DNA of 64,000 bases from Chloroflexota bacterium (GCA_021783095.1 JAJXUG010000016.1:1-64000); one strand, 5' to 3'; positions 16,224-23,828 are shown, counted from the stretch's first letter. The notes: generated by a model from the sequence alone, not told the origin. Numbers and translations are program-made.

Positions 16224-17180
16224 GTGACCGCGGCTCGACGGCTGATCCGCCGGCCCGGCCCCGGGATCGCGGCCTGGGCGGCGCTGCCCGAGCGCGACCG
16301 GGGCCTGCTGCTGTGGCTCGTGCACGGCGACGTCGTGACGGCCGAGCTCGCGGCCCTGCTCGCCTACGGCCACCGGCGCATCGCCCAGCGGCGGCTGGCG
16401 CGTCTGGTCGAGTACGGCCTCCTCATTGGCTTCTGGGCGGCCAATCGCCAGCGGCCCCGCGGGCGGTACGCGTACGCGCTCGCGAAGCCCGTGCGGGCTG
16501 CCCTCGAACGCTCGGTCTGGCCCGACGGCAAGCCCGCGCTCTCCGACGGCGCCCCCGAGTCGGTGTCGCCGGTGATCCACGGCCTCGCCACCCACGACGT
16601 CCTCGCGGCGTTCCTGCGGGAGTCCGACCCCGAGGCAGGCATCGGCCTCGCCGCCTGGGTGCCCGAGCGCCCGTGCATCCGGCTGGTCAGCGGCGGGTAC
16701 CTGCGCCCGGACGCCTTGGCCGTCGTCCGCGCCGGCGACGCCTCCATCCTGCTGGTCGTCGAGCGGGACCTGGGCACCGAGCGCGGCCCGGTTCTGGCCG
16801 GCAAGCTCGAGCGCTACCGCCGCGTCTACGACCACCTCCCGGCGCGCGCCCCGCTCCACGTCGGCTTCGTGGTCGACTCCGCCCGCAGGGCCGCCTCGGT
16901 CCGGGCCCGACTGCGCGCCGCCCGGGGCGGCGGGGCCCCGGGCGGCTCGGTCGTCTCGGCGTGGGTGGTCGCCGAGCCCGCCCTCGCCGCCGACCCGTAC
17001 GGCGCGGTCTGGACTGCGCCGGACGGGGCCGAGGCCCAGGTCGTCGACTTCGCGCCCCACTGGACCGGCGACCCCTGGCCGTGGCTGCGGCCGGGCGACC
17101 TCGCCGACCCGGTGGCGCTCGAGGCGCTCGACGACCGCGTGTTCCTGGCCATCCCGATGCTCGCGGGCCCAGCCCAGTGA
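16224..17180 (+). CDS. Replication-relaxation (Replic_Relax) family protein
   Basis: A 318-residue protein that resembles the Replic_Relax family found on actinobacterial and other Gram-positive integrative elements. The N-terminal winged helix reads LPERDRGLLLWLVHGDVVTAE then LAALLAYGHRRIAQRRLARL, as expected for a DNA-binding domain. The second half has HDVLAAFL, RPDALAVV and VVERDLGTE, the acidic pattern of a nuclease-like fold seen in that family. The start is GTG 16224. It is the main clue besides the integrase that this block is a mobile element. Its role is probably element replication or transfer control. Confidence 0.65.
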   Translation: MTAARRLIRRPGPGIAAWAALPERDRGLLLWLVHGDVVTAELAALLAYGHRRIAQRRLARLVEYGLLIGFWAANRQRPRGRYAYALAKPVRAALERSVWPDGKPALSDGAPESVSPVIHGLATHDVLAAFLRESDPEAGIGLAAWVPERPCIRLVSGGYLRPDALAVVRAGDASILLVVERDLGTERGPVLAGKLERYRRVYDHLPARAPLHVGFVVDSARRAASVRARLRAARGGGAPGGSVVSAWVVAEPALAADPYGAVWTAPDGAEAQVVDFAPHWTGDPWPWLRPGDLADPVALEALDDRVFLAIPMLAGPAQ

Positions 17181-17451
17181 GCTCCGCCGGCCAGCGTGCC
17201 CCTGGTCGCGTCCCCGGCGCGTCGCGCAGGGACAGCCGCGACCAGGTCGCGACCGCGGCGCGACGAAGGGCGCGACACCCGGGCCGATCATGTCGAGCGC
17301 GTGCGGCCGAAGTGCGACACCCCTACGGGGTTCCCGAATCCGCGCGGCCGGCGGGCCGTCCGCGCCGCCGGGCTCGTCGTCTCGACGCCCCTCGCGTCGC
17401 GGGGCCGCGTCTAGCGATCCAGGACGCCAAGGGCTCCGCTGGAGCGGCCCG

Positions 17452-17724
17452 ATGAGGCGCGAGTCCCTGACCCCCAGCGAGCGTGTCATGCGCGCCCGGA
17501 TGGCCGCCTACATGCTCCACGCGCGTCACGACCCGCGCGAGACAACACGGGCCGCCCGTCTCGCGTTCAACGAGCGCTTCCTTGACCAGGTCGACCCCGA
17601 TCGCCGCCTCGCCGAGCGCGAGCGCCTCCGCCGCGCCGACGCCGCCAGGCGGGCGTACTTCACGAGGCTGGCCTACCACTCCGCGCGGAAGCGTCGGGGA
17701 GCCGGCCAGCGATCCGCCCAGTGA
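17452..17724 (+). CDS. Small basic helical protein of the island (90 aa)
   Basis: A strongly charged 90-residue protein from ATG 17452, rich in Arg, Ala and Glu and predicted all-helical (MRARMAAYMLHARHD, NERFLDQVDPDRRLAERE). No domain is recognised. It follows the Replic_Relax-like gene by 271 bases on the same strand, and similar short proteins often accompany that family. The longer frame upstream begins in GC-rich filler. It ends one base before the remnant of abiEii on the other strand. Confidence 0.5.
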   Translation: MRRESLTPSERVMRARMAAYMLHARHDPRETTRAARLAFNERFLDQVDPDRRLAERERLRRADAARRAYFTRLAYHSARKRRGAGQRSAQ

Positions 17725-17725
17725 C

Positions 17726-18063
17726 CTACGGCGAGGCCGGCCGGAGGCGCCGCAGGAGTTGCCCGACGCGCGCGTAGGCGAGCGCCTGGACCCGATCGGC
17801 CTCCGGGCTCCCGAGCGGCACCCTTCGGTACAGTGCGACGCTCGCCGGCCCGATGGTGTCGATCGAGGCGAACTTGTCCGCGAGGATAACCCACGGCCTT
17901 CACCACGGGGCCGACGTGGCCCATGGCGATGATCCCGGCGGCCACCTCCTCGACGCCGATGTGGCCGAGCAGGTAGGCAATGTCGTAGCCGTCCTTCGGC
18001 TTGTCGCGTCCGCCATCGGCGAAGCACCTTGAGCACGATCGGGACGGCGGCCGAGCGCGACAC
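17726..18063 (-). pseudogene. C-terminal remnant of an AbiEii-like nucleotidyltransferase
   Basis: Minus-strand coding traces in three frames can be joined: VPIVLKVL, then ADGGRDKPKDGYDIAYLLG through AAGIIAMGHVGPVVKAVG, then LADKFASIDTIGPASVALYRR to a stop at 17726. This pattern (LKxL, KDxYD, DFASPxxVGPxxxA) is the C-terminal part of nucleotidyltransferase toxins related to AbiEii. At least two frameshifts make it non-functional. The N-terminal piece of the same type of gene lies at 20161-20290, so the gene was split and its middle lost. Confidence 0.65.
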
Positions 18064-18081
18064 GGGTTCGTCGCCCCCGGC

Positions 18082-18384
18082 ACGCTGTCGGCGGAGGACC
18101 CGCTGTGCGTCGGGCGTCGGGGGCCCGCCTGACCTCGCGGGCCGTTCCAGCTGCTCGTCCGGCGCCTCGGCCGCCCGGCCGGGTTCTTCGGGCGATGCTC
18201 GCCGCACGTCCTCCGACACAGCTTCGCGCGAGCATTCCTAACCAACGGGGGCGATTTGTCCTCGCTCCCGGCGCATCCTCGGCCACAGCCCGGCGTCGCT
18301 GCAGGTGACGCGCCGCTACGTCCGGCTGCTCGACGACGACCTACGGGCCGTGCAACGGCGGGTGTCGCCCGTCGACCGGTTCTG
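18082..18384 (+). pseudogene. Tyrosine-recombinase remnant with frameshifts
   Basis: Plus-strand fragments align in order with the catalytic domain of XerC/D-type recombinases: EDPLCVGRRG, LTSRAV, LLVRRLGR, then CSPHVLRHSFARAFLTNGGD with the HxLRH box, RRILGHS with the GH box, and VTRRYVRLLDDDL with the nucleophile-type Tyr, to TGA 18382. At least three frame changes are needed. It is not the island's working integrase, and is a scar of another element at the edge of the 18.1-20.2 kb insertion. Confidence 0.75.
18232..18288 (+). repeat. 57-bp direct repeat, copy 1 (recombinase catalytic segment)
   Basis: Matches 20103-20158 with five mismatches and one missing base (about 89% identity by eye). 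It encodes the AFLTNGGD to GHS part of a tyrosine recombinase. The two copies flank the secreted-protein/lipoprotein cassette B. Confidence 0.75.
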
Positions 18385-18636
18385 AGCGGCGGCGCCCGGG
18401 TGCCGCAGGCCGATCGCCCGATGCCGGACCGCCGGCCGCACCGCCGGGGAGGCGCGCCGACGGTAGTCACGCTGTTCTGTGGACCTTATTGACAAACGTC
18501 CTTGAACGTCGCTAACTGTCGATGTTGTTGATGGCCGCCAGCTGCGGCACACGTCCGCTGGCCGTCCTCGCATCGCGAGTCGACTGCCCCGCCAGTGCCT
18601 GGGGCCACGGCAGGGGCTGAAGAAGGGGGGCGGCGT

Positions 18637-19416
18637 ATGCGTCGAAATACCGTCGGCTTCGGGCCACATGTGCCTCGGCATCGGACGCGGAACGTTCGCC
18701 GCCGGAGTATCGCGGCTTCCTTGCTCGCCATTGCGATCAGTTTCGGATCGATGCTGCCCGCGTTTCACCCCCAGGCGGGCTTCGCTGTCAGCTGCTCGGA
18801 GATGACGAAGTTCGTCGAGCAGGGCACAGGCTCCAGCAGGTATTACGGGAATCGCGATGCCATCTACACATACAACGACGTCACCTGTGGCGGGTCGGGG
18901 GGAGTCAACTCCCAGAGCACCTTCATGCGGCTCCGAGACGACTACAACTCGTGGATTGAGGTTGGAGTCCAGCTCGACGGCAACGGAAGGCCGCACTACT
19001 GGACGGAGTGGCGTGCCTACCCTGCGGCGATTGTGGTCAAGTACTACGACTCCGCGGGCACACCCGGGATCGGTGCCTACTACAGCTTCAAGATCACTGA
19101 CATCGGCAACGGCTACTTTGGGATCTACCGGGCGGCCGGGTCCAACCCCGACACCGCCAGTTGGAGCTTCGTCCAGATCGCTGATCAGATGACGCGCGAC
19201 GTTGGTCAGGCCGAGAGCGAGGAGTCTCACTACGGTAGTGGAAGTGCCTACGACTACGCGCTGAAGCTCGAAACGCAAAGCTCCTCGGGCGGAGCCTGGT
19301 CGCTGTGGTCCAACCTCCAGTGCGACCAGTCGCAAAACAGCATGCCAGGCTGGTATGCACAGAAGCTCAGCAATAGCAGCTGGACCAACAATCAGAATGC
19401 TCCAGGGATCTGTTGA
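18637..19416 (+). CDS. Secreted Tyr-rich protein, island cassette B
   Basis: A 259-residue secreted protein. A long basic n-region (PRHRTRNVRRRS) precedes the hydrophobic core SIAASLLAIAISFGSMLPAF. The mature part contains IYTYNDV, SWIEVGVQLDG, PHYWTEW, AYYSFKI and YFGIYRAAG, matching the landmark order of the protein at 14910-15653; overall identity is low. Cys residues near both ends could form disulfides. AAGGGGGG before ATG 18637 supports the start. The lipoprotein gene follows after 10 bases. Function unknown. Confidence 0.7.
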   Translation: MRRNTVGFGPHVPRHRTRNVRRRSIAASLLAIAISFGSMLPAFHPQAGFAVSCSEMTKFVEQGTGSSRYYGNRDAIYTYNDVTCGGSGGVNSQSTFMRLRDDYNSWIEVGVQLDGNGRPHYWTEWRAYPAAIVVKYYDSAGTPGIGAYYSFKITDIGNGYFGIYRAAGSNPDTASWSFVQIADQMTRDVGQAESEESHYGSGSAYDYALKLETQSSSGGAWSLWSNLQCDQSQNSMPGWYAQKLSNSSWTNNQNAPGIC

Positions 19417-19426
19417 GGGGGGCCAA

Positions 19427-20038
19427 GTGAAGTCATCCAGCTTCCTGGCGATGGTGGCCACCGTCTTGCTTGCCGCTTGTTCTGCGGGCGTGTCGCCAGC
19501 TTCCCCAGCTCCGACGCAATCGCCGGGCGACGCCCTCGGCGCCGCCGGCGAGGGGCCTGACGCAGGGGGCCCCGCCATCAGCTGGGACCACCCGTTCCTT
19601 GCTGAGGGCAAGACGGTCGACGTGGCCTCGCTCGTGGCCTCCCCGAAGTCGTTCGGGCTGAGCATCGCGCCGCTGAGGCCCGTGCTCTCGACGGGCGTTC
19701 TTCGGTGGGTGGACGTCAGTAGCGGCGGCACCGTCGCCTTCATGTACGATTTCCGCGGCGACCCGAGGTTCCCCACGGACGGCCGTGTCCAGGTCGAGGA
19801 GGAGCCGGCAACCATGACCCAGGATGCCCTGGTGCAGGGCACTTGGGCCGGAACCGAGCACTCTGTGACCAATATCGGGTCGATTGCTGTCCTGCTTCGA
19901 TCAAACGGAGGCTTGGCCGATGCCACCTTCATCTACAAGGGCGTGATGTTCGACGTGACTGGACCCGCTGTGCCGCCTGCAGCGGCGCTCGCTGTGGCGA
20001 CCGAGCTCGCAACCGAGGCTCAGCATTCCGCGCCGTAA
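19427..20038 (+). CDS. Island lipoprotein, cassette B
   Basis: A 203-residue lipoprotein from GTG 19427, with GAGGGGGG about five bases upstream. The signal MVATVLLAAC holds the lipobox Cys near residue 16, followed by a Ser/Ala/Pro linker. The mature region has VLRWVDVSSGGTVAFMYD and VTNIGSIAVLLRSNGG, likely beta strands, and ends in an Ala-rich helix. It is directly downstream of the secreted protein, so translation is probably linked. No homology to the cassette A lipoprotein is obvious beyond the lipobox and linker. Function unknown. Confidence 0.7.
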   Translation: MKSSSFLAMVATVLLAACSAGVSPASPAPTQSPGDALGAAGEGPDAGGPAISWDHPFLAEGKTVDVASLVASPKSFGLSIAPLRPVLSTGVLRWVDVSSGGTVAFMYDFRGDPRFPTDGRVQVEEEPATMTQDALVQGTWAGTEHSVTNIGSIAVLLRSNGGLADATFIYKGVMFDVTGPAVPPAAALAVATELATEAQHSAP

Positions 20039-20102
20039 CTCAAGACGTTCTGGTTCCTTTGTGGCACTTGGCGCTTGGCGGGTGGTCCCGCTCGGCGGCC
20101 GG

Positions 20103-20158
20103 GCATTCCTGACCAACGGGGCGATTTGCTCTCGCTCCGAGCGCATCCTCGGCCACAG
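20103..20158 (+). repeat. Direct repeat, copy 2: second tyrosine-recombinase scrap
   Basis: Degenerate copy of 18232-18288, encoding AFLTNG and RILGH in different frames after a one-base loss. It ends exactly where the N-terminal abiEii remnant begins on the opposite strand, marking the right border of the inserted segment. Confidence 0.7.
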
Positions 20159-20160
20159 AC

Positions 20161-20290
20161 GCCCCATCGGGTCGATCACGAGGTCGACGTCGGGCGTGCC
20201 CACGTAGGGGTCGTCAGGCCGGTCTCCGGTGAGCAGCGGGGGAGCGCTGCCGCCGACGATCGTCATCGCGTCGGAGAAGCCGGCCAGCAT
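20161..20290 (-). pseudogene. N-terminal remnant of an AbiEii-like nucleotidyltransferase
   Basis: Minus-strand frame MLAGFSDAMTIVGGSAPPLL followed by DVDLVIDP, the nucleotidyltransferase opening with a GGS motif and the metal-binding DVDL pair. Coding resemblance to the family stops at about 20161, where the recombinase repeat starts. It lies directly downstream of abiEi and in the same frame as its stop, as expected for an abiEi-abiEii operon. A start slightly upstream is possible. The C-terminal part is at 17726-18063. Confidence 0.65.
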
Positions 20291-20353
20291 CGTCCAGAGC
20301 TCGAGCCAGGACGCGCCGCGGCGCCACGACCGACGCGGGGTCGTCGCGTGGGT

Positions 20354-21400
20354 CTACCGCGGCCACAGCTCGCCTCGCTCGCGCATGCAGGCGGCCGCCT
20401 CGGCCGCCGCGGCGCCGCGCCGGACGAGGTCCACGTACACCTGCGGCCGGCTCACGAACGTCACGCCGTCGCGCTCGAAGCTGCCGTCGAGGGCTCCGCC
20501 GTCCGTCGGCCGGATCAGGATGACGTTCCCGCCCCGGGCGACCGGCGTGAGCCCGAGGGCCTCGTCCCAAGCCGCGGGGTCCGTGACGTACAGCTCCACG
20601 CGGGCGAACCTGGCGAAAGGCGCGAGCCTGTCCGCGGCGGCCTCGGCCGTGACCCCGTAGCGAGGCGGGCCGTCCAGCGCGCGGATGGCCCGCAGGATCA
20701 CCTCCGGCCCGCCTACGGTCGCGACCCGCTCGAGGACGGCGTCCTGGGGCGCGGGCGCGGCTGTCCACGCGGACAAGAGGGCGTCGCGATCGGTCACGCG
20801 GCTCGCTCCCCGGGCGCGGTCGACGTAGGCGTCGCGGGCCAGCGTCTTGAAGGTCCGGCTCACGAAGCCGGGCGTGAGGCCCGTTGCGGCGGCCATGTCG
20901 GCCAGCGTCCACGAGCGGTCGGGGTCGATCAGGAGCCTCCGGACGATGCGGAGCGCCGCGCCCGAGAACAGGTCGGCGACGTATCGGGTGCCGGGCGCAT
21001 CGGCTTCGCGGCGCGCCGGCCGGCGGCCCAACCGCTCGACGAACAGGCTCCCGAGGACGATCCGGCAGTCGCCGTCGGGCTCGATCCAGCTGACCCCGGC
21101 GTCCGCGAGGATCTCGCGAGCGCGCGCACCAATCACGGGCGCGACCAGGATGGCCGCGCCGCACCGCTCGAGCCACGGGACGAGCCGGACGACCTCGGCC
21201 GGCTCGGCGCGGGCCTTGAACTCCACGCACGCAGTCGTCCGCTCGCCCGAGGGGGCGGTGAGGTCGGCGAAGGCGTCGGTCCGGGCGCCCGCAGATGCAT
21301 CGCCCGGACGCACGGCCATCGCCCAGCCCGGCGGAAGCATGCGGACGACGGCTCGTCCGAAGGCCCGTTGAAGCGTGACACTGCGTTTGACATCTACCAT
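20354..21400 (-). CDS. AbiEi-like type IV antitoxin/transcriptional regulator
   Basis: A 348-residue protein resembling AbiEi antitoxins of type IV toxin-antitoxin systems. The N-terminal half has a nuclease-like fold without obvious catalytic residues (ACVEFKARAEPAEVVRLV, ILADAGVSWIEPDGDCRIV). The middle has a winged helix (WTLADMAAATGLTPGFVSRT). The C-terminal part contains VELYVTDP and ends VSRPQVYVDLVRRG, typical of the family. AbiEi normally represses its own operon and neutralises a nucleotidyltransferase toxin. Here the downstream toxin gene is destroyed, leaving an orphan antitoxin. Confidence 0.75.
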   Translation of the reverse strand: MVDVKRSVTLQRAFGRAVVRMLPPGWAMAVRPGDASAGARTDAFADLTAPSGERTTACVEFKARAEPAEVVRLVPWLERCGAAILVAPVIGARAREILADAGVSWIEPDGDCRIVLGSLFVERLGRRPARREADAPGTRYVADLFSGAALRIVRRLLIDPDRSWTLADMAAATGLTPGFVSRTFKTLARDAYVDRARGASRVTDRDALLSAWTAAPAPQDAVLERVATVGGPEVILRAIRALDGPPRYGVTAEAAADRLAPFARFARVELYVTDPAAWDEALGLTPVARGGNVILIRPTDGGALDGSFERDGVTFVSRPQVYVDLVRRGAAAAEAAACMRERGELWPR

Positions 21401-21412
21401 TGTCGGCTACTG

Positions 21413-21425
21413 TACCACAGCGGTA
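21413..21425. promoter_or_regulatory. Candidate AbiEi operator
   Basis: TACC and GGTA arms flank five bases, 13 bases before the abiEi start. Known AbiEi proteins repress their promoters through inverted repeats, so this is a plausible autoregulatory site. Confidence 0.4.
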
Positions 21426-21611
21426 TAACTAGCTAATCCAGTAGATATGCAGTCCTGGTGACGCCGAGTTCCAGCCGCCCTGGCTGTCGAGAGGTAATCG
21501 GATTGGTAGACGCCTGCGCGAGGTCTCGGTCGAGCGATTCCTCGATCCTATTCGTTGTGCGCGCCATCAAGGTGTGCGCCGCCGAGGGTTGACGGCGCCG
21601 CAGCGTGCCGC

Positions 21612-21627
21612 GTAACATTCAGGTTAC
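21612..21627. promoter_or_regulatory. Candidate operator upstream of the XRE gene
   Basis: GTAAC and GTTAC form perfect arms around ATTCAG, 17 bases before the XRE-family start codon. This is a likely autoregulatory binding site for the antitoxin-like protein. Confidence 0.45.
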
Positions 21628-21644
21628 ACAGGAGACCATTCCAG

Positions 21645-21980
21645 ATGCCGACAACCTCGTTCGATCGACGCTTTGACGCGTGGATGCACGACCAGGAGTT
21701 CGCCGAGAGCTACCGCCTGCACCGGGCGCGGATCGACGCCATCGACAACCTGATGCGCGCGATCGACGAGGAGCGCGAGCGCCAGCACGTGACCAAGGCC
21801 GAGCTCGCGGCCCGGATCGACGCCCAGCCGGCCGCCATCCGCCGGCTGTTCAGCCAGCGGAGCCCGAACCCGCAGATCGGCAGGCTCGTGGACATGGCGA
21901 ACGAGCTCGGCCTGGAGGTCGTCGTACGGCGGCGTCCGCGCCACCAGCGGAACCGGGAGGCCGCGCCCGCCGCGAGCTGA
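21645..21980 (+). CDS. XRE-family antitoxin-like protein (HigA type)
   Basis: A 111-residue helix-turn-helix protein. The HTH region is VTKAELAARIDAQPAAIRRL followed by FSQRSPNPQIGRLVDMANEL, as in antitoxins paired with Gp49/HigB toxins. An N-terminal helical part (FAESYRLHRARIDAIDNLM) probably binds the toxin. GGAGA at 21631-21635 supports ATG 21645. The cognate-looking toxin gene is 8 bases away but on the opposite strand, tail to tail, which is unusual for such a module. Known relatives neutralise the toxin and repress transcription. Confidence 0.75.
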   Translation: MPTTSFDRRFDAWMHDQEFAESYRLHRARIDAIDNLMRAIDEERERQHVTKAELAARIDAQPAAIRRLFSQRSPNPQIGRLVDMANELGLEVVVRRRPRHQRNREAAPAAS

Positions 21981-21988
21981 CTCCCGGA

Positions 21989-22456
21989 CTACCGCTCGAT
22001 GCTGCGCGGCGTGCGCCCGCGGTACTCGTCGCCAAGGCTGCGGACGCGCCGATAGTCGGCCGGCGAGAACGCTGACGCGTTCGGCTTGTCCAGCCCGGTG
22101 ACGATCACGAGGCTCGGCCCGGGAAGGCCGGGCGCCTCTCGTTCGAGCAGGCAGTAGAGCCGGTAGAGGCGCTTGCGCGGTCCACGGGTCCGGGCCTCGT
22201 AGAGGCCGGCCATGTCGCCGTGCATCGCCTCCCACTGGCCGCCGCCCGCGAACTTCATGGGCGGCGCGTCGGCGACCGCCTTCACGATCGCAGCGAGGTC
22301 GGCGCGCACGCCGATCGGGCACGACTCAAGGAACTCGGCACCCGGCACGGACTGGCCGGGGTCGTCGTCCCTGTGGCGCCGGAAGAAGACGATCGCCCAT
22401 GGGTTCGAGCGCGCGCGCTCGTCGGGCGCATCCGTCGGCCTCCGGCGCCCGCTCAT
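21989..22456 (-). CDS. HigB/Gp49-like (RelE-superfamily) toxin
   Basis: A 155-residue protein whose core matches phage Gp49/HigB-type mRNA-cleaving toxins: [20 protein letters not shown] then [19 protein letters not shown], with conserved Arg, Tyr and Glu, and [20 protein letters not shown]. The N-terminal 40 residues are extra and basic. The ATG at 22456 overlaps the integrase TGA by four bases (ATGA), so toxin translation is probably coupled to integrase synthesis. The antitoxin-like gene is convergent. Activity has not been shown. Confidence 0.7.
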   Translation of the reverse strand: MSGRRRPTDAPDERARSNPWAIVFFRRHRDDDPGQSVPGAEFLESCPIGVRADLAAIVKAVADAPPMKFAGGGQWEAMHGDMAGLYEARTRGPRKRLYRLYCLLEREAPGLPGPSLVIVTGLDKPNASAFSPADYRRVRSLGDEYRGRTPRSIER

Positions 22457-23400
22457 AGCCGGTCGCCCGGGCTCCGCTTCCGGTACGCCTCCCGCGCCCG
22501 CTCGTCGGCCGCCGAGGCCCCGTAGCGGCTGAGCATCTGGCGGCTCTTCCAGCCGGCGAGGCGCATGAGGTCGCCCTCGGTGCCGCCGTCGGCGAGCCAC
22601 ATGTGGGCGTAGGTGTGGCGGAACTGGTGGGGGTGGAGGCTGGGCAGCCCGGCCACCGCGCCGCGGCGCCGGAGCACCTGGAGGACGCCGCTGTCGGTGA
22701 GGACGCCCCGCGCGCCGAGCCAGAGCTCCTCGCGCCCGGCCTGCGAGTGCGACGCCCGCGCCCGCAGGTAGCGGTCGACCGCCTGGGCGGTCTTGCTGCC
22801 GAACGGGCAGGCCCGGGGCCGGCGGCCCTTGCCCAGGACGATCGCCACGCCCTCCTCGAGGTCGACGTCCGCCAGGCGCAGGCCGGTGATCTCGCCCCGC
22901 CGCATGCCGGTGTCGAGCAGCATCCGGACCAGGGCGGTGTCCCGCCTGGCCTCGAAGTCCGTCCCCGCGCATGCGTCGAGGATCGCCTTGATCTGCTCCG
23001 GCCGCAGCACCGGCGGCGGCTCCTCGGGCACGATCGGCGGGGTCATCCGGGCCATCGGCGACTCCGGGACCTCGTCCTCGGATACGGCCCACTTCCAGAA
23101 CGCCTGCAGGCAGCGGTAGGCGAGCGAGACCGTCGCGGGCCGCGAGCCGGCGTCCTGCAGCGAGACCAGGAACGCCTCGACGTGCTCGCGCCGGATCGCC
23201 TCGAGCGAGGCGGGCATGCCGCGCTCGGCCCGGAAGTCCTCGAACCGCGTGGCCGCGTCGAGGTAGGTCTTGATCGTGGCCGGGCTGCGGTTCGCGGCGC
23301 GGAGGCTGAGGCGCCAGCTGTCGATGGCCGCCCGGAGGCCGAGGCGTGGCGCGCCCGCCGCCTCCGTTATAGTGGTCCTGGTGCTCGTCGACTTGACCAC
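22453..23400 (-). CDS. Tyrosine site-specific recombinase (island integrase)
   Basis: A 315-residue recombinase of the phage integrase/XerD class. The N-terminal SAM-like core-binding domain ([19 protein letters not shown]) precedes a catalytic domain with [11 protein letters not shown] (first Arg), a conserved Lys in [18 protein letters not shown] (His and second Arg), LAGWKSRQM (Trp in place of the second His) and SRYGAS (nucleophile Tyr). All active-site residues appear present. It starts at GTG 23400, 126 bases from the intact tRNA-Gly and transcribed away from it, as is usual for an integrase beside its attachment site. It overlaps the toxin gene. Confidence 0.9.
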   Translation of the reverse strand: MVKSTSTRTTITEAAGAPRLGLRAAIDSWRLSLRAANRSPATIKTYLDAATRFEDFRAERGMPASLEAIRREHVEAFLVSLQDAGSRPATVSLAYRCLQAFWKWAVSEDEVPESPMARMTPPIVPEEPPPVLRPEQIKAILDACAGTDFEARRDTALVRMLLDTGMRRGEITGLRLADVDLEEGVAIVLGKGRRPRACPFGSKTAQAVDRYLRARASHSQAGREELWLGARGVLTDSGVLQVLRRRGAVAGLPSLHPHQFRHTYAHMWLADGGTEGDLMRLAGWKSRQMLSRYGASAADERAREAYRKRSPGDRL

Positions 23401-23461
23401 GGCCTCTGCGTCCTCAGCGCAATATCGCGCTCATCGGGAACTCGGAACTGCTGAGACTTAT

Positions 23462-23509
23462 ACGCTGTAAGAGCGCTGTGGTCAAGCCTCAATACAGTTA
23501 GACGCTGTA
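23462..23509. repeat. Candidate integrase arm-binding repeats
   Basis: ACGCTGTA occurs at 23462-23469 and 23502-23509, with GCGCTGTG at 23473-23480 between them and ATACAG nearby in opposite sense. They lie between the integrase start and the tRNA attachment site, where arm-type sites are expected. Confidence 0.4.
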
Positions 23510-23526
23510 GCGGAGCACGAAACCGA

Positions 23527-23602
23527 GCGGGAGTAGCTCAGCTGGCAGAGCGGCAGCCTTCCAAGCTGCATGTCGCGGGTTCGAACCCCGTCTCCCGCTC
23601 CA
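23527..23602 (+). tRNA. tRNA-Gly(TCC)
   Basis: A complete cloverleaf: acceptor GCGGGAG/CTCCCGC, D-arm GCTC/GAGC, anticodon stem GCAGC/GCTGC with loop CTTCCAA (anticodon TCC), T-arm with TTCGAAC, and an encoded CCA at 23600-23602. Its first 40 bases are duplicated at 13490, so the gene forms the right boundary of the island. If the crossover was in the anticodon loop, its 5' half and promoter may have come from the element. Confidence 0.93.
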
Positions 23603-23828
23603 ATCGCTCGTGCCGTCGCGGGGAGCGGCCCTGCTTTCCCAGACACTCGCCGGCCGAGTGCTCGGCGGGCGCGAAACATCAGCCACTCGCCGCACGCGTG
23701 TCTGAGCGTGGTGGCGTGCCAGACACCCGTCTCGCAAGTGGCTGGAAGGCGGGAGCTGTCCAGCACTCCCCGGGCGGGTATCTGGTGGCGGAAGCGCGGG
23801 CCGGGAGCCGCTTCGAGTCGCGAGGCTC

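Larger units (their letters stand above)
13490..23566. mobile_element. Genomic island integrated at tRNA-Gly
   Basis: A segment of about 10.0 kb lies between two 40-bp direct repeats made of the 5' half of tRNA-Gly. A tyrosine recombinase gene sits next to the right repeat. Cargo includes Replic_Relax-like, AbiE-like and HigBA-like genes, recombinase scars and two secreted-protein/lipoprotein cassettes. No relaxase, coupling protein or type IV secretion gene is seen, so it appears non-conjugative or decayed. Several cargo genes use visibly less GC-extreme codons than the backbone. Confidence 0.8.

Noticed and set aside
15903-17489. Long frames on both strands across the Replic_Relax-like gene
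   Set aside because: Only the frame 16224-17180 shows a sensible fold; the others are Arg/Gly/Pro-rich shadows. A weak recombinase-like tail on the minus strand near 15910-15975 was too short to support.
20161-20353. Standalone small nucleotidyltransferase gene
   Set aside because: The coding similarity stops after DVDLVIDP at the recombinase repeat, so it is a fragment rather than a minimal MNT protein.
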